A DNA stretch of 64,000 nt from Cordilura impudica (GCA_963682025.1 OY821520.1:134858738-134922737), one strand, 5' to 3'. Counted from the first letter of the stretch, positions 1 to 12,335 are shown. The notes: a model not told the origin generated them from the letters alone. Made by a program: numbers and translations.

Positions 1-40
1 CACCCAATAAAGTAATTTACTCAGTGATTTAGAATTTAAT

Positions 41-285
41 TTTATTTTTTTTTTTTTTTTTAAATAAATTAATCAGGGGAAGCCCCCTACAGATGCAGTG
101 CATTGTGTTGATCTCAGGAAAATAGGTTAAGGTGGAAAGAGGGAGTAGTGTGTTCATTTTTTTTTTGCAGCGACAGACCAAAGCCTCTGGTGGGAAATGA
201 ACCCACGACCCCCGCATGATAGGCGAGCACCTCACTACCGGGGTGAGTAGGTACCTTTCACCCGGTACCAAACATGCAGGATAAA
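41..285 (-). mobile_element. tRNA-headed SINE with LINE-derived 3' tail
   Basis: Read on the minus strand this is a composite short retroposon. The 5' part (about 285-167) is tRNA-like: an A-box-like TAGTGAGGTG at 237-228, an anticodon-arm-like segment, and a B-box-like GGTTCATTTCC at 203-193 inside a pairable T-arm. Spacing and arm sequence resemble a tRNA-Asp type head. After a short A-run (166-156) comes a ~90-base tail (151-61) that matches the last coding and 3' untranslated bases of the LINE ending near 24,720, including its final codons and stop, followed by a poly-A run (about 61-44). This head-plus-partner-LINE-tail plan is that of LINE-dependent SINEs (established knowledge). The exact 5' end and target duplication are not resolved. 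Confidence 0.8.
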
Positions 286-348
286 GTTCAGTATTTCAAT
301 TAATCATCACTTTTGGTACATTTCAACCCTCTTAAAATACTTCCGATC

Positions 349-952
349 AATTTAGCATCACTTTCTGAGCTTATTTAACAATGTTCATCCGTCCGTCCGT
401 CTTTCTGCCTGTGTGTCCATGTAATGTCGCAAATATGAATATATTTTTGGTGAAATTTGTTATACATATATAGTACGCTTTTATCGGCCATTGGATGTAC
501 GCCATTGAAATTGGTGAAAATCGGAGCTTGATCAGACCTAGACCCTACACAAATGATCCTTATGAGATCATCTTAATTGCAATAAGATCTCGGTCAAATT
601 GGGTTTAGGTGTGTTTGTTACATCCATTAGTCAGTAGTCCAAAAATACACCCTATAAGACAATTCTTAGCTATAGATCCCATATAAAGCTGATTCATGAT
701 ATTCACTTAAACCTACCAACAAATAAAAGACTTTACCAAATATGGTCAGGATCGGTCTTTTCTTCGACCAAATCCCCATATAAATATAGCATCCGATATG
801 AACTTTTTCAGATCCGCAGCAAAAAATTAATACAGATTCCAATCAGATTTGGTTTGTGCTTATTTTCTATATCCAATTGTTGTAACTAAGATAAATTTTC
901 TAAACGCATGGTAACTCATAATCGGTCTAGACCGACTATAATTTTCTTACAC
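349..952 (+). mobile_element. DINE-1/mini-me-like element, family 1, 5'-truncated
   Basis: Non-coding dispersed repeat of which five copies lie in this window. It contains the (GTCY)n stretch typical of mini-me/DINE-1 elements (about 390-410) and ends with the perfect 18-base palindrome AGTCGGTCTAGACCGACT (here slightly decayed, about 922-939) followed by TATAATTTTCTTAC. The 5' hairpin present in full copies is missing. No coding capacity is seen. Confidence 0.7.
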
Positions 953-1159
953 GTGTTTTTTTTAATAACAAATTACTTTTTTAAGAAAAATTACTTTTTT
1001 ATTATTTTATTATTTTCTTTGACATTGACGATTTTTTGTATTTATTTCGGTATAACATTAAAACCAAGTATGTCAATACCGCTGTACGCTTATATGAAAC
1101 GTGCAGTATAGCCATGAAGCAATTGCTACAAAAACAACAACAATCGCAGTTATGACAAA

Positions 1160-1450
1160 CAAATTAAAAAGATTTAAATAACAACCATAACAAAAACCAA
1201 GATGGAAAAAAATCATATTTATACAAAGCTTTATTTACTTCTTTACTCATATCTCAGGACCTATGGAGCCAATTTTGATGATTTTAAACACAAACTGACA
1301 CAGGATGTCAGTGAATAAATTTCACTAAAAATTTGCAATGCAACTGACCTATTAAGGGCATTATCGCGATTTTCACAGACGGACAGACGGGCATCGCTTA
1401 TATCAACGCCGCTTGTTATAAAGAACACGAATATATCGCACCTGTACTTC
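1160..1450 (-). mobile_element. Fragment of DINE-like family 2
   Basis: About 290 bases similar in order and wording to the internal part of the long family-2 copy at 30,576-33,063 (the 'aacaacaa...catcgc..atatcaac' block with the CAGACGGACAGACGG stretch near 1,378-1,392). Both ends are missing. Divergence is high, so this is an old fragment. Confidence 0.55.
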
Positions 1451-2627
1451 TAAAGTGAGTCAACTCAAAATTTTTCAATTTTCACTTTTTACAAGAAAAC
1501 GATACACAGTGGCCATATCTATCCACTGTAAAAATGCATGAAGGATCCACCGTGAGCCCTCTTCTACTAACTAACTAATGACACTGTACAACTATCCGAA
1601 AATTATTGTAGAGATGTAAATGACTTATCTGTATAAAAAATCATCATTGTTTTTATAAAAACACAGTAAATAAAAAATTATAATAAATACTAATCAAAAA
1701 AGAAAATCAGTATTATTAATAAAATACTATGTTAAAAATTTTTCCAATTTTAATCAGTACGAAAATAAGAACGCATACAACCCATCTGATTAAGGAATAC
1801 GTCAAACCAAATTTCAAAGCAATTTAATATTGTAGACAAATTATATGTTAGCTTCAAATTCAAAGCTCGTTATTATTATTTTTTTTTATTTCATGTAAAT
1901 AATATGTATTTGTGTAATAAGAAACTTTAAAAAAAAAATAAACAAAACAAATTTGTATTTATTATGGCACTTAACACTTAATTGATTGTTGATAAATTGA
2001 ACAATATCAATTTTCAACAACTCTACATTATTTGTTGTCTAGTTGTAGTTTGTTTGTTTGTTTGTTTGTTTATTCGTTTTAATGTTGTATTGATTTAAAC
2101 AAAAATAATTCATCATCATCTACTCGTATAGGACACTATCATCAAATAGATTATTTAATGAATGAAAAATACTTTATTTTATTTAATTGATTTTTATACT
2201 TAACGCGACCACTACATAGATACTTATATATATGTATAATAGCAATAACAACAAAAATAGAAAAACAATAAAATTAAGCATTAAAAAACACACACTACAA
2301 TTTACAAATTGGCTACTAATTGCATTATTTACGTCTTCATACCCTACCCGACATTTAAGTGGAGGAGCTTGTTTCCATAGAAGAAATGACAACGTTTTAC
2401 GAAATTATGCATGATTCACGTGTTAAACTGCCTTTTTTTTTAAGTTATCATGTAATTTTTGCCTGGGGTTGCGATAAAGCTTATATCGGCTATAAACATT
2501 ACACTTATCAGGACTCTGGCCAAATTATGATCATATTTCGTGTGGTCACGTAGATGTACTTAAGACAGACTCAAAATGAACAACTAAGAAAAACGTAGTC
2601 CGTCTATACCGACTATACGGTACATCA
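1451..2627. other. No recognised feature
   Basis: AT-rich sequence with a short (TTTG)n run near 2,049-2,071. Short open frames around 2,183-2,553 show no recognisable motif, and I see no gene here. Confidence 0.5.
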
Positions 2628-2825
2628 TACTGCCGTATTCATGCAGACATTGCTCCTTCTGATTTCCACTTGCATCAATCGATGAACGGCACTTGGGTTC
2701 ATATTGTTCAATTTGGACGACTCGTGGATAGGCTCAAAAGATTAAGTATACCTCCGGCGCGTATGCTGCTAGAAATATGGGAAAAAGTAGTGGCAAGCGA
2801 TGGATAATACTTGAAATAAAACACA
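2628..2825 (+). pseudogene. Relic of a mariner (DD34D-type) transposase C-terminus
   Basis: Conceptual translation in shifting frames gives the hallmark end of a mariner transposase: an ADIAPSDFHLHQSM stretch (the third catalytic Asp box, normally SPDLAPSDxHLF) near 2,643-2,690, and EIWEKVVASDG near 2,772-2,808, the usual last residues of mariner proteins. Between them roughly half of the expected length is missing or unrecognisable and the frame changes. No inverted repeats were identified. It is unrelated in detail to the DD41D mariners further right. This is a dead fragment; assignment to classical mariner rests on those two motifs. Confidence 0.6.
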
Positions 2826-3289
2826 AGATTCTGTTCGTTCGCAATAAATTCCCAATTTTTTTTTATAAAAACGAACTAATTGGTACACCTGATACTTCCA
2901 ATTGCCTTATTGCTTTTTTGAAGAAGATGTGGGAGAAATATGAACATTTCAGCAGGATAATGGGACTTTTTAACAAAAAGGGGTTAACAAAATCTAAAAA
3001 ATACCAATATTCTGTTATGGCCAGCTAAGACAGGAAGACAGTTTTGACATAATAAACGATTAAGCAATCATTCAAATTATAATGATAATAATAATGCAAA
3101 ATCACTATTATACATTGTACGTTTTGATTATTTTGTTGACGATTAATTAATTTGATTTGTTTTATTGTTATTTCAGGATAATAATTTCCAGATTTTTACT
3201 AAAGCTATCGCCCTTTTATACTACAATTTATTTAATCACTGCAGTTCTTTGTTTAATTTGGTTTTTAGAGTAACTGCCTTAAAATTAAC
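2826..3289. other. No recognised feature
   Basis: AT-rich sequence between the mariner relic and the next dispersed repeat; no motif or repeat recognised. Confidence 0.5.
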
Positions 3290-3990
3290 AAGTGAGAAAA
3301 TTATAGTCGGTCTAGACCGACTTCAGTCCAACTAATTGGATATAGAAAATAAGCATAAACCAATTTTGAGTGGCATTGTTATTAATTTTTTTGGCTGCAT
3401 AAATGAAAAAGTTCATATCGGGTGCCGTACTTATATGAGGACTAGGTCGAAAAATGGACCGATCATGGTAAAGTCACTTATATTTTGAAAAAATATATAC
3501 AAACCAAATTTGAGAAAAATCTATGAAATATTTTTGTTTTTTGATAGATTTAAGTGAAAATCGACAAGCAGCTTTATACGAGGGCTATGATAAAGGATTG
3601 CCATATGGGTTCTATTTTTCGATCCGCGAGATCGTGCGTAGCAAATTTCAGAGAAATCCGTCTAAAAAAATATTGTGTTGCGAACAAATGTACCAAAAAA
3701 CAGAATATGATTTGTATACAAAAAGTGGGCGTAACAGTAGGCGTGACCGGTACGAAGGTTATGGCGACCTTTCCTGGAGTACGGAGATCGTGTGTACCAC
3801 ATTTCAGAGAAATCCGTTGAAAAATAAAAATTTGTATAGCGGTCAAACAAACAAACAAACAGAAAAGGAATTTTATATATGTATATAGATATTTGCGACC
3901 TGACAGTGATTCTGAGTCGCAGCACAAACAGCAGCACAAAGTCATTATACCCAAACCACATAGTGGTATAGGGTATAAAAATTTCAAAAT
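3290..3990 (-). mobile_element. DINE-1/mini-me-like element, family 1, long variant
   Basis: Minus-strand copy with both ends. The 5' end (about 3,980-3,945) carries the hairpin ATACCCTATACCAC-TAT-GTGG...GGGTAT, and the 3' end (about 3,300-3,322) carries the palindrome GTCGGTCTAGACCGAC followed by TATAATTTTCTCACTTGTT. The middle differs from other copies and contains two diverged repeats of a motif with ATTTCAGAGAAATCCGT (about 3,643-3,660 and 3,802-3,818). The open frames here are chance frames. Confidence 0.7.
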
Positions 3991-4399
3991 TTGTTTAAGT
4001 GTTAGGGTATCTCGTTAAGTCAATACTGTCAATTATTTTCACGTTATATGTATATCTAACCACAATTAGCATTAGCAAACAAATACAAATCTAATTAATC
4101 AATTTTCGTTAAATAGAATAATACGGCAAAGCACTAATTGTGGGGTTTGAAATTGTTTAAATTGATTATTTTGTAATTTTTCAAATATGCCTGTACTTAA
4201 ACGATTACTTACACACAAACCCAATTTGAAACCTGATGATAAATTTTGTGGTCTAAAATCGGGTAATATCCATCCCATTTTATATTATTTTTAATTAGTT
4301 TTCTGCCAAAGCAGTCACAGAAATTTTTGTGTATAAGTCTTATACACTTTCTTATTCCAGATTTCAACTGGGTTTAAGGCGAAAATATTTTATATTTAT
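3991..4399. other. No recognised feature
   Basis: AT-rich spacer upstream of the LINE 3' end; nothing recognised. Confidence 0.45.
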
Positions 4400-7300
4400 A
4401 TTTATATATATATATTATGTCCTGTGGTTCCTAAAAGGAGCAAAGGGCCACAACGAATTCTCTCCAATCGGTCCTTCTTGATGCAAGGTTTTTTATTTCA
4501 CTCCAGCTTAAGCCGCTTTGAGTAATTTCAGCTTCAAGTTGCCGTCTCCAGGTGTGCGACGGTCGCCCAACTCTTCGTATGTTTCCATGCGGGTTCCAAT
4601 CTATAACAGCCTTTGCCGTGTCGCCATGTGGTCTGCGGAGCGTATGACCAATCCAGCGCCATTTACGATTTAGAGTCTCAATGTGGATTGGGCGTTGGTA
4701 TGTTTGCTCCCATAATTCGATATTGGGAATCATGTTAGGCCAAAAGATTTTTAAGATTCTTCGCAGACAGCGGTTGATGAATACCTGTATCCTGTTAATA
4801 TCGTGCGATGTCGTGTTCCAGGATTCGCAGGCATAGAGGAGAACTGATTTCACGCAGGAATTAAATATGCTGATCTTAGTTCTTTTCGAGATAGCAGTAG
4901 ACTTCCATACAAATCGTAAGATAACAAATGACTGGTTAGCCTTTGATATTCGGAAGGATATATTATCACTGCAGCCGCCTGTTTTTGTTAGTACGCTACC
5001 CAGATAACAGAATGTGTTAACTTCTTCCAGCTCAACATTCTGTATTCGGAATTTTGTGTTGTTAAAAGTGTTGCAGCGCATAACATTACTTTTCTTTATG
5101 TTTATTTTTAAACCGGCTTTTGAAGCTTCGTTCTCAAGGGATTTGAGTTTAGCTGACGCGTGTCGATCACTGTGCGATAAGAGGCATATATCATCAGCAT
5201 ATTCCAGGCTCTCCAGATGTTGGTTGATTCCCCATCTTATACCTCTATTTTCTGCTGTAGCATTACGTACAATGATGTCAAGTACGATGTTAAATAGAAG
5301 AGGAGATAGTATACATCCTTGTCGAACACCATTTAACACATTAAAACTGTTGCTCAGTACGTTGTCGTGGAGAATTCGGCATTTCGCATTCTCATACAAG
5401 GATTGGGTTAGCCAAATAATTTTTTGTGGTACACCTTTGCAGGCAAGCGCGTTCCATATTGCATGGTGGCTCTGGGTGTCGAACGCCTTTTCGAAATCTA
5501 TAAATATTATGTAGAGGGGAGATTGCCATTCTGCTGACTGCTCGATGATTATACGAAGATTATTGATGTGGTCGACGCAAGATTTGTATGGGCGGAAGCC
5601 AGCCTGTTCTTATCTGAGATCTGGGAGTACAACATCAGCTATCCTTTTGTTTATGATGTGCGCAATTACCTTGTTGACTGCGCTAAGGACCGTGATGCCT
5701 CGCGAGTTATTGCATTCGGTAAGGTCGCCTTTTTTAGGGATATTGACTATGATACCTTCCTTTAGATGTGAGTCGAGATCACAAGTGTGCCAACAATTCT
5801 CGATATGAGGTAGAAGTAATTGCGCTATGGTTCGAGAGTCAGCTTTTAACATCTCTGGGGCAATGTTATCTACTCCAGGGGCTTTATTAGTTTTCAAGGC
5901 ATTGACAGCATTAATTATTTCCGTGATTTCGGGGCATTCTATGGAAATGTCTTGTCTCACTCTGTGAGTAGTGCAGTAGCACACTCTTACGGGATCTATT
6001 GTTGGATTCGATAGCATGCTAGAATAATGCTGTCTCCATACTTCCAGTTGCTCACCTTTGGAAGTGCATAACACACCGTCGTTGTTCTTCAATGGTTTAG
6101 AGTTCAAAAAGTTTTTACCTGTAAGCTTTTTTGTGATAGCGTATAGATCTCTGGACCTATGTTCTTCAGATGCTTTTTGCGCATCACTAGCAAGTTTTAC
6201 ATGCCATCTTCTCTTATCATTCCTGGCGCTCCGCTCCACTAACTTATCGTGATGCATATAGGCTTCTGCTAACGTTTTCTTATCTCCACGGGTTCTAGCT
6301 CTATTTTGATTTTCTTTAATATCTCTTCTTTCCAGGATTAGCTTCCACGTGTCATCAGACATCCACTGAGTTCTTTTTGGTGTTATGAAACATATTTGTT
6401 CTTTGGCAGCATCATTAACATTATCGTTAGTGTTTTGCCATTCTACTGGGTGTCCACTTTGCATTGTTAAGCCTCTTTGCAGGTCTTCTACGTAGCTGTG
6501 AAGGATTTGATGGTTTTTCAACTTTTGCACATCATATTTGCGTTTGATGGATTCGGGTTTGCGAATAGCCGCAACTTTTAACCGCACAATACCAACTACA
6601 AGATGGTGGTCTGTAGAACAGTCTGCACCGCGCTTGGATCGGACGTCAAGAAGACTTCTGCGCCATGACCTGCTAATAGCTATGTGGTCGATTTGGTTTT
6701 CTGTCATTCTGTCCGGTGACACCCAAGTAGTTTTATGACAGGTTTTGTGGGGGAATATGGTCCCTCCGATCACAAGATTGTTGTTGCTGCATATTTCCGC
6801 AAAGAGTTCTCCATTTTCCGTCATTCTACCAATGCCGTGACGTCCCATTATAGTTTCTCTGCCTATGTTAGCTGTGCCTAATTGCGCGTTGAAGTCTCCC
6901 ATAAGTAAAATTATGTCACCGCGTTGTATTGAAGACAAAACTCTATTCAGGTGGCTGTAAAACGTTTCTTTCTCCGAAGTGTCAGATGTTTCTGTTGGGG
7001 CATAACACTGAACGCAAGTAAGGTTTCTAGCCCTAGTGCGGAACTTTGCTGTGATTATTCTATCACCACAAGTTTTCCAGTTGATCAGAGCATTTCGGGC
7101 TTCCCTGGATAATAATATACCAACTCCACTAGATCTAGGTTGATCGGCTGGTTTGCCGGAATATAATAATGTAAGGTTTTCGGAGGCATTGAATTATCCT
7201 GCTTCTGGCCATCTTGCTTCGCACAAACCTAAAAGTAGCAAGTTATAGTTGACGAATTCTCTGCATACTTGGGCCAGTTTAGATGGGTCTAGGAGTGTGC

Positions 7301-7783
7301 GCACGTTCCATGTTCCAATTCGTGTATTTTGTTTCATGCTGAAGGTCGTCATCGTAGGGATCCGTTGATTGTTATACGTTGTGGTTTCAGTAATAATCGT
7401 TGTTTAAGACAAAACGACTGATTAAGCCACCTTGTCCGATCCTAGTGTTGGGGCTGCCAACAACCTCTAGGCAGGTTGGCCGTAAAACGGCAAAAGAACA
7501 CTTGAGTTTCAGAGACTGTTTTCAGCTGCATGTCACCTAATTACCTGAGACGCATTGATTGGGATTAGCCTGCCATTCAGGTTACTCAACTGCACGCCTT
7601 CTCACACTAGCTGCAGTCAGACGGGCGCCTGAGCCGCATTACCAGGGGATACTTGGTGTAAAACCGGAAGTAGTGAGCTGCTTGGGAAATTCAGAACAGA
7701 GGAATCGCTTCTTGCCATCCCCAAGTGGATGACAGACAGATAGCTTTCCGCACAAGTGCACCTCTGTGAAAGACCCCATCCCC
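4400..7783 (-). mobile_element. RTE-type non-LTR retrotransposon, nearly full length
   Basis: A ~3.4-kb LINE on the minus strand. It has a GC-richer 5' untranslated region (about 7,783-7,338), one long reading frame (7,337-4,431) and a 3' end made of a short TA/TTTA-rich microsatellite (about 4,420-4,385) rather than poly-A, as is usual for RTE elements. Similar AT-rich words flank both sides (AATATTTTATATTTA at 4,384-4,398 and AATATTTATATTTA at 7,786-7,799) and may be the target duplication, though low complexity weakens this. The gene layout (endonuclease then reverse transcriptase in one ORF, no gag ORF) also suits RTE. Confidence 0.8.
4431..7337 (-). pseudogene. RTE endonuclease-reverse transcriptase, two in-frame stops
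   Basis: A single frame of about 968 codons starts at ATG 7,337-7,335 (MKQNTRIGTWNVRTL, the usual start of an apurinic-like endonuclease) and ends at 4,431. In order it shows the endonuclease motifs GDFNAQ (about residue 147) and STDHHLV, a linker, reverse transcriptase boxes IPKKGD...NSRGI, EQAGFRPYKSCVDHI, FIDFEKAFDT, GVRQGCILSPLLF and the catalytic YADDICLL, then the RTE C-terminus RKWRWIGHTLRR...GRPSHTWRR. Only two lesions are visible, both nonsense: TAA at 7,196-7,194 and TAA at 5,612-5,610, the latter just before the EQAGFRP box. No frameshift is needed, so the copy is young. The protein would nick DNA and copy its own RNA into the target. Confidence 0.88.
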
Positions 7784-8044
7784 ATAATATTTATATTTAG
7801 TAAAATTATATACGAAAAAGCTTAGGCTCCACAAAAATCTTCGTTTTCAATTTCGTTATACTAATGTAGAATACTCTCGAATAATTTTAGTTGAAAAAGT
7901 CAAACTAAATTTTTCAAATGTTAAGCATTTTCTGAAAGACTAGTTCACAACCATCAATATTGTATACTTGAACCAGCTCTCCGACACATACTTTTATATG
8001 AAAAATAACTGTTCTATTGGATTCCTGTTTTTATACCTTACTAG

Positions 8045-8418
8045 CAGCTTCTAGCCCTCGAAATTCGAGCGCAAATTCTAGGAAATTTTATTATTTCATT
8101 AAATAAAGACCCTAAAAGTCTGCTAATCAATTATAGCCAATTCACAAATCAATACAAAAAACAAACACATTTTTATTACAAACACATTAACAAATTAAAT
8201 AAACACACACATAGCATTGTATAATTTTATGTATGTGTTATTAGCAAATTTAAATGCAATTTACTCAAAATAAAGAAAAAAATTTAGAAATCTGTAAATC
8301 TGCAAAACAGCTAAAAAGAAATACCTTTCAAATAAGATATGTTTGGTTAAAATCGGGATAAAACGGTAAAACAAAACATCAGTCGCAAGAAATCGCCTAG
8401 CCTATTAATATTATAGAT
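8045..8418 (+). mobile_element. Non-autonomous dispersed repeat, family 3 (copy 1)
   Basis: A ~375-base non-coding repeat beginning near a CCCTCGAAATTCGAG palindrome and ending near ATCGCCTAGCCTATTAATATTATAGAT. Further copies lie at 19,425-20,305 (minus), 20,622-20,997, 39,396-39,870 and 53,165-53,535. No terminal inverted repeats or coding frame are seen, so its class is undetermined; a non-autonomous rolling-circle element is one possibility. Confidence 0.7.
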
Positions 8419-9212
8419 ACCATCATGTGGTTTGGGTATAATAACTTTGTGTTGCTGTTTGTAACTACCAAAAATATTTGACCTAGACTCATCTTTTATT
8501 ATACCGTCGACTCAGAATCACACTCAGAATCACTTTCTGAGTCGACTTAGCGATGTCCGTCCGTCTGTCCGTCCGTGTCCATGTAAACCTTGTAATCAAA
8601 CTACAGGTCGCAAATATAAATATATTTTGATGAAATTTGGTATATAAGCTTTAAACGGCCATAGGATGAATGCTATTGAAATTCGTGAAATTTGGTCGAT
8701 GTTCAGACCTATTCCCCTTACAAATGACCCCTATTAAATACACATAAATTGCTATAAGATCCAAATTATCATATAGATCTCAGTCAAATTGGGTTAGTAT
8801 GTGTTTATTATATCCATTAATCATTAGTCCAGAAATGATCCCTATAGGAAAATTCTTAGTCATGAGCCCCATATAGAGCTGCTTTCCGACCTTCACTTAA
8901 ATCTATCAAAAAACAAAAATATTGCACAGATTTTTCTCAAATTTGGTTTGTTTATATATTTTTTTTAAAATATAAGTGACTTCACCAAATATGGTCAGGA
9001 TCGGTCCATATTTCGACCTAGTCCCCATATAAATATACCATCCGTTATGAACTTTTTCATATCTGCAGCCAAAAAAATTAATAACAATGCCACTAAAATT
9101 TATTTTATGCTTATTTTCTATATCGAATTAGTTGGACCGAAGAGATAGGGTCTCTAAACCATGGTATAGGGTATCGTAAAGTCGGTCTAGACCGACTATA
9201 ATTTTTTACTTA
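8413..9212 (+). mobile_element. DINE-1/mini-me-like element, family 1, full length
   Basis: An ~800-base copy that starts at the GTGGTTTGGGTATAATAAC end, passes the (GTCY)n stretch at about 8,555-8,580, and ends with TATAGGGTAT then the palindrome GTCGGTCTAGACCGAC (about 9,180-9,196) and TATAATTTTTTACTT. It directly abuts the family-3 copy on its left. Confidence 0.75.
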
Positions 9213-9647
9213 TTTTTTTTTTTTAATTTGTTCCTGTTATGTAAGAGGATCCAACAAACTACAGAAATTCATGCCGATTCATATCGATTTTATTAACTAA
9301 AACTATTAAAATGTAAACATAAGAAATTCTGAGTTTTTGCAAAGTTTGAGGAAATTTTCAAAAACTTTTAAAGAACGCGTTTTAACTACCTGTTTTAAAT
9401 GGTGAACTGCTCTTGTTCGATTCTCTTACCTGAAAGAAAGTAAAGAAAAGAAAAGTTAATATCATAGTTTTACATTATTTTTCGAATACAAATGTTTATT
9501 CAGAAGTTTAAATCAAATTCAAAGATGTTAGATATATATGTTATTCGGTACAGCAGGAGTTTTTGGTCATTCATCAAACGAGTAAGGAATGATGTTAGTT
9601 CTACATCCCGACTCGTATCTTATCACTGATACGTATCTAGCTATACG
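9213..9647. other. No recognised feature; hAT target side
   Basis: AT-rich spacer. Its last eight bases, GCTATACG at 9,640-9,647, are the left copy of the hAT target duplication. Nothing else recognised. Confidence 0.5.
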
Positions 9648-12335
9648 CAGTGGTGATATTCGAATTTTTTAACAACCGGTACGCATAGAAAAAAATCTAT
9701 TGTAGGTTATATTTACTTCATAATAGTTATTTATTTACATAAGAAATACATATATTATATATAATAGTATAAAAAATAGTATATAAAATTAATTAAATAA
9801 TTTCCAAATTAAATTTTGGTTTTGGGACGGCAAATTAGGTGCGGCTGCTTTGACACGTTTGTCACTTGCCATATGATGCCCTTCTCGCAACCATAATTTA
9901 ACATATGGTGTTGCATCAAAATCCTCAATCGATTTTCCCATTAAATTTATTGTCATTAAATGACTTGTTGTTTCAATTAACAACGAATTTCTCTTATCAT
10001 AAATGATATTGTTCATTGTGCTGAATCCTCTTTCAGCTTCTGCGGAATTAACAGCAATTACATTTAAAATTCTTTTTGCTCTCAAAATAGTATTAATATT
10101 TTTAGATTCTCTATCTCGCACATCAACAAAATCTCGAAAATCATTTACTGGAATGATGTATTTGATTATTTTATTTAACTGCTCTAACCTATTTTCACCT
10201 TCAATCCATAGTGCTTCAAAAATATCACCCGGCCATGTTTCTGGATTTAATAAATTAAAGCAATTTAAGAGATTATTATAGTTTTCATTTTTATCGTCTA
10301 ATAGCAAACGCGTTTTCATATGTTTTTCTAAACAATCAAAAAATTTATCTCTCGAAACAACAATTGATGTTTTTTTCTATTAATTTCAAATGGAATATTG
10401 TATTTTTTCATTTTAATGATATCATCTGCTTCTTTTTCATATGTTCCTTTATTTAATTTTAAATGTTGGAATAGATTTATCGTTCGCCTTATCAATCTAT
10501 CAGCTCTAATTAATGAAATATCTCTTTCTTGTAAAGCTGTAGACAGTACAGAAATTTCTTCTAATTTAGGTTTAATAAACGACATGTTTATTAAACCTAA
10601 ATCTTTTAAAAAGTTTTCATATTTGAAATATGACATTATTCCAATTTCTTTATTTTGACTAAAGTGAATATATAAGGCCTGATATGATTTCCAAACTGCT
10701 TTGGCGGTCCTAGCGCTACAGGCTGCCCATCGAGGACCAAATATTCTACCTATTTTGTGTACTTCAGTGCCAAGTTCTTTAGAAACATTATTTAATTCTC
10801 GTTGATGTTTATTTGAAGTATGATAATACGAATAAAGTTTATCGAGAAAATATCTAAAGTTATTTACTTCATTTACTTCTTTGATAACATCATCTAGAGT
10901 TAACTGAATACGATGAGCTAAACAGTGACAGATGCTAATACCTGGAAAATGTTCTAAAATTCTTGCAGAAACTCCAGCCTTTTTTCCTAACATTACACTA
11001 GCACCGTCTGAGCAAAATCCAATAAGATTTTCATGTAAATATTTTTCATTAAAACCATGTTTTTCAAGAACTGATATTAAGGTTTTAAAAATTATTTCTG
11101 ATGTTGTTCCTTCTAATTCGACAAGATCAATAAAAACTGTTACACTATCATCGGAATCTTGAATTTCAGATTTCAAATAAACTACTAAAACGCTTTTGTG
11201 TGAAACAGTTGAGGCTTCATCAATAATAATTGAAATTTTACAACCTGTATTTATCAGTTTTCCAAAAATAATTATTCTTATTTCTGTAGATATAAGCTTT
11301 GCGACAAGTGGAACTATAAATCTGGAATGTAATGAAAATCCAAAATCTACATTATTTTTTTTCTGTAAATCAATTAATTTTTTAAAATCACTGAATGGGT
11401 AATTGTTTTTAATTATGAAATAGATAGTATTAAAAATGTTTACTGTGCTGTTTAAATACTTTTCATTAGCCACATCGAAAGATTTGGAAATTATATTTGT
11501 TTCACCAATTTTTATTATTTCCCCAGCTTTTTTATGTGAAGCTGATTCATTGTGTTCCTTCAATTTTTTTCTCATTGATGATTGTAAATTTTCTTTGTTC
11601 GAGCCATGAGCTTTGACAGAACATGATTTCCACTCCACGGAAATGTGTAAATGTTTAGCAGTTTCTAAATTTAACGATTCTACTTTCGAACACCACTGAC
11701 ATCCCACATTTTCATCGCTAACAACAATAAGCAACTCGTATTTAGTTTTAAAATAATTTAGTTGTTTATCATTCCAAAAATGTAATAACGCAGCATCACG
11801 AGACGTTCCAACTTTTTCCGATTGGTGTTGAACTTCAGAAGTATCATTTTTTCTTTTACCTGTTTTGTTTGATTATAATTAGTAATATTCTCAGCTTGCT
11901 GTTCAGGGTTTTTGGTTATTTTTATAGATTTGCTAAAAAAGTCATCCAAATTACCTTGCCTTTTCATTCTTAGGTTGAAACAAAGAAAATATTTAATAAT
12001 TAATTAATAATTAATTAGAAATTTAAATTAATTTAAAAACTTCATACTTGCACGTTAAAACTGAATTTAATAGAGATTAAAAGTAAGGGATAACCATTCA
12101 CCATAAAAATATTTATACTACTAAACTTTTTATTTAGAGTAAATATATCAAAATAAAAATGTATTCAAAAAGGGAAATTCCCTTTTTATTAAAAGAAAAA
12201 TATTTTTTTTTACAGAATTTTCCGTTAACCCTTTCAAGCTTAGTGGTTACATACTTTTACTTAAAAACATACTTTTTTTTTTTAATATACAACAACCGGT
12301 ACGGAAAATACGAGCGTACCGCCCCGTACCGGCTG
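9648..12335 (-). mobile_element. Complete hAT DNA transposon with 8-bp target duplication
   Basis: A 2,688-base element bounded by CAGTGGTGA... on the left and ...CCGGCTG on the right, so both termini read CAG inward. It is flanked by a perfect 8-bp direct duplication GCTATACG (9,640-9,647 and 12,336-12,343), the target-site length of the hAT superfamily. Beyond the terminal CAG the inverted repeats are weak, but a CCGGTACG motif recurs near the left end (about 9,676-9,683), near the right end (about 12,297-12,304) and again inverted (12,325-12,332), as expected of subterminal transposase-binding sites. The transposase gene fills most of the element on the minus strand. Confidence 0.88.
9789..11967 (-). 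pseudogene. hAT transposase (KIAA1586/ZMYM-like group), two frameshifts
   Basis: Start at ATG 11,967-11,965, giving MKRQGNLDDFFSK, a common start in this hAT group. A TTF-like zinc-finger region follows (CQWC ... WKSC ... H-x5-H near SASHKKA). The RNase-H-like core shows IIIDEAST (first Asp), GFCSDGASVMLGKKAG (second Asp, the CxDGAxxMxG box), a W-containing insertion region GPRWAACSARTAKAVW, and the C-terminal dimerisation box SAEAERGFSTMNNIIYDKR with the catalytic Glu. The frame breaks twice, each time at a homopolymer: a T-run on the plus strand at 11,847-11,852 and another at 10,370-10,376, each consistent with loss of one base. Between lesions the frame is fully open; the undamaged length would be about 726 residues. 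It would cut and paste its own element. Confidence 0.88.

Noticed and set aside
190..240. A tRNA gene on the minus strand
   Set aside because: A and B boxes are present but imperfect and the sequence runs directly into a LINE-derived tail and poly-A, so it is a SINE head.
7600..7783. HDV-like ribozyme at the RTE 5' end
   Set aside because: A possible first stem (GGATG with CATCC) and a CTTG/CAAG stem can be drawn, but no second pseudoknot stem fits, so it is not supported.
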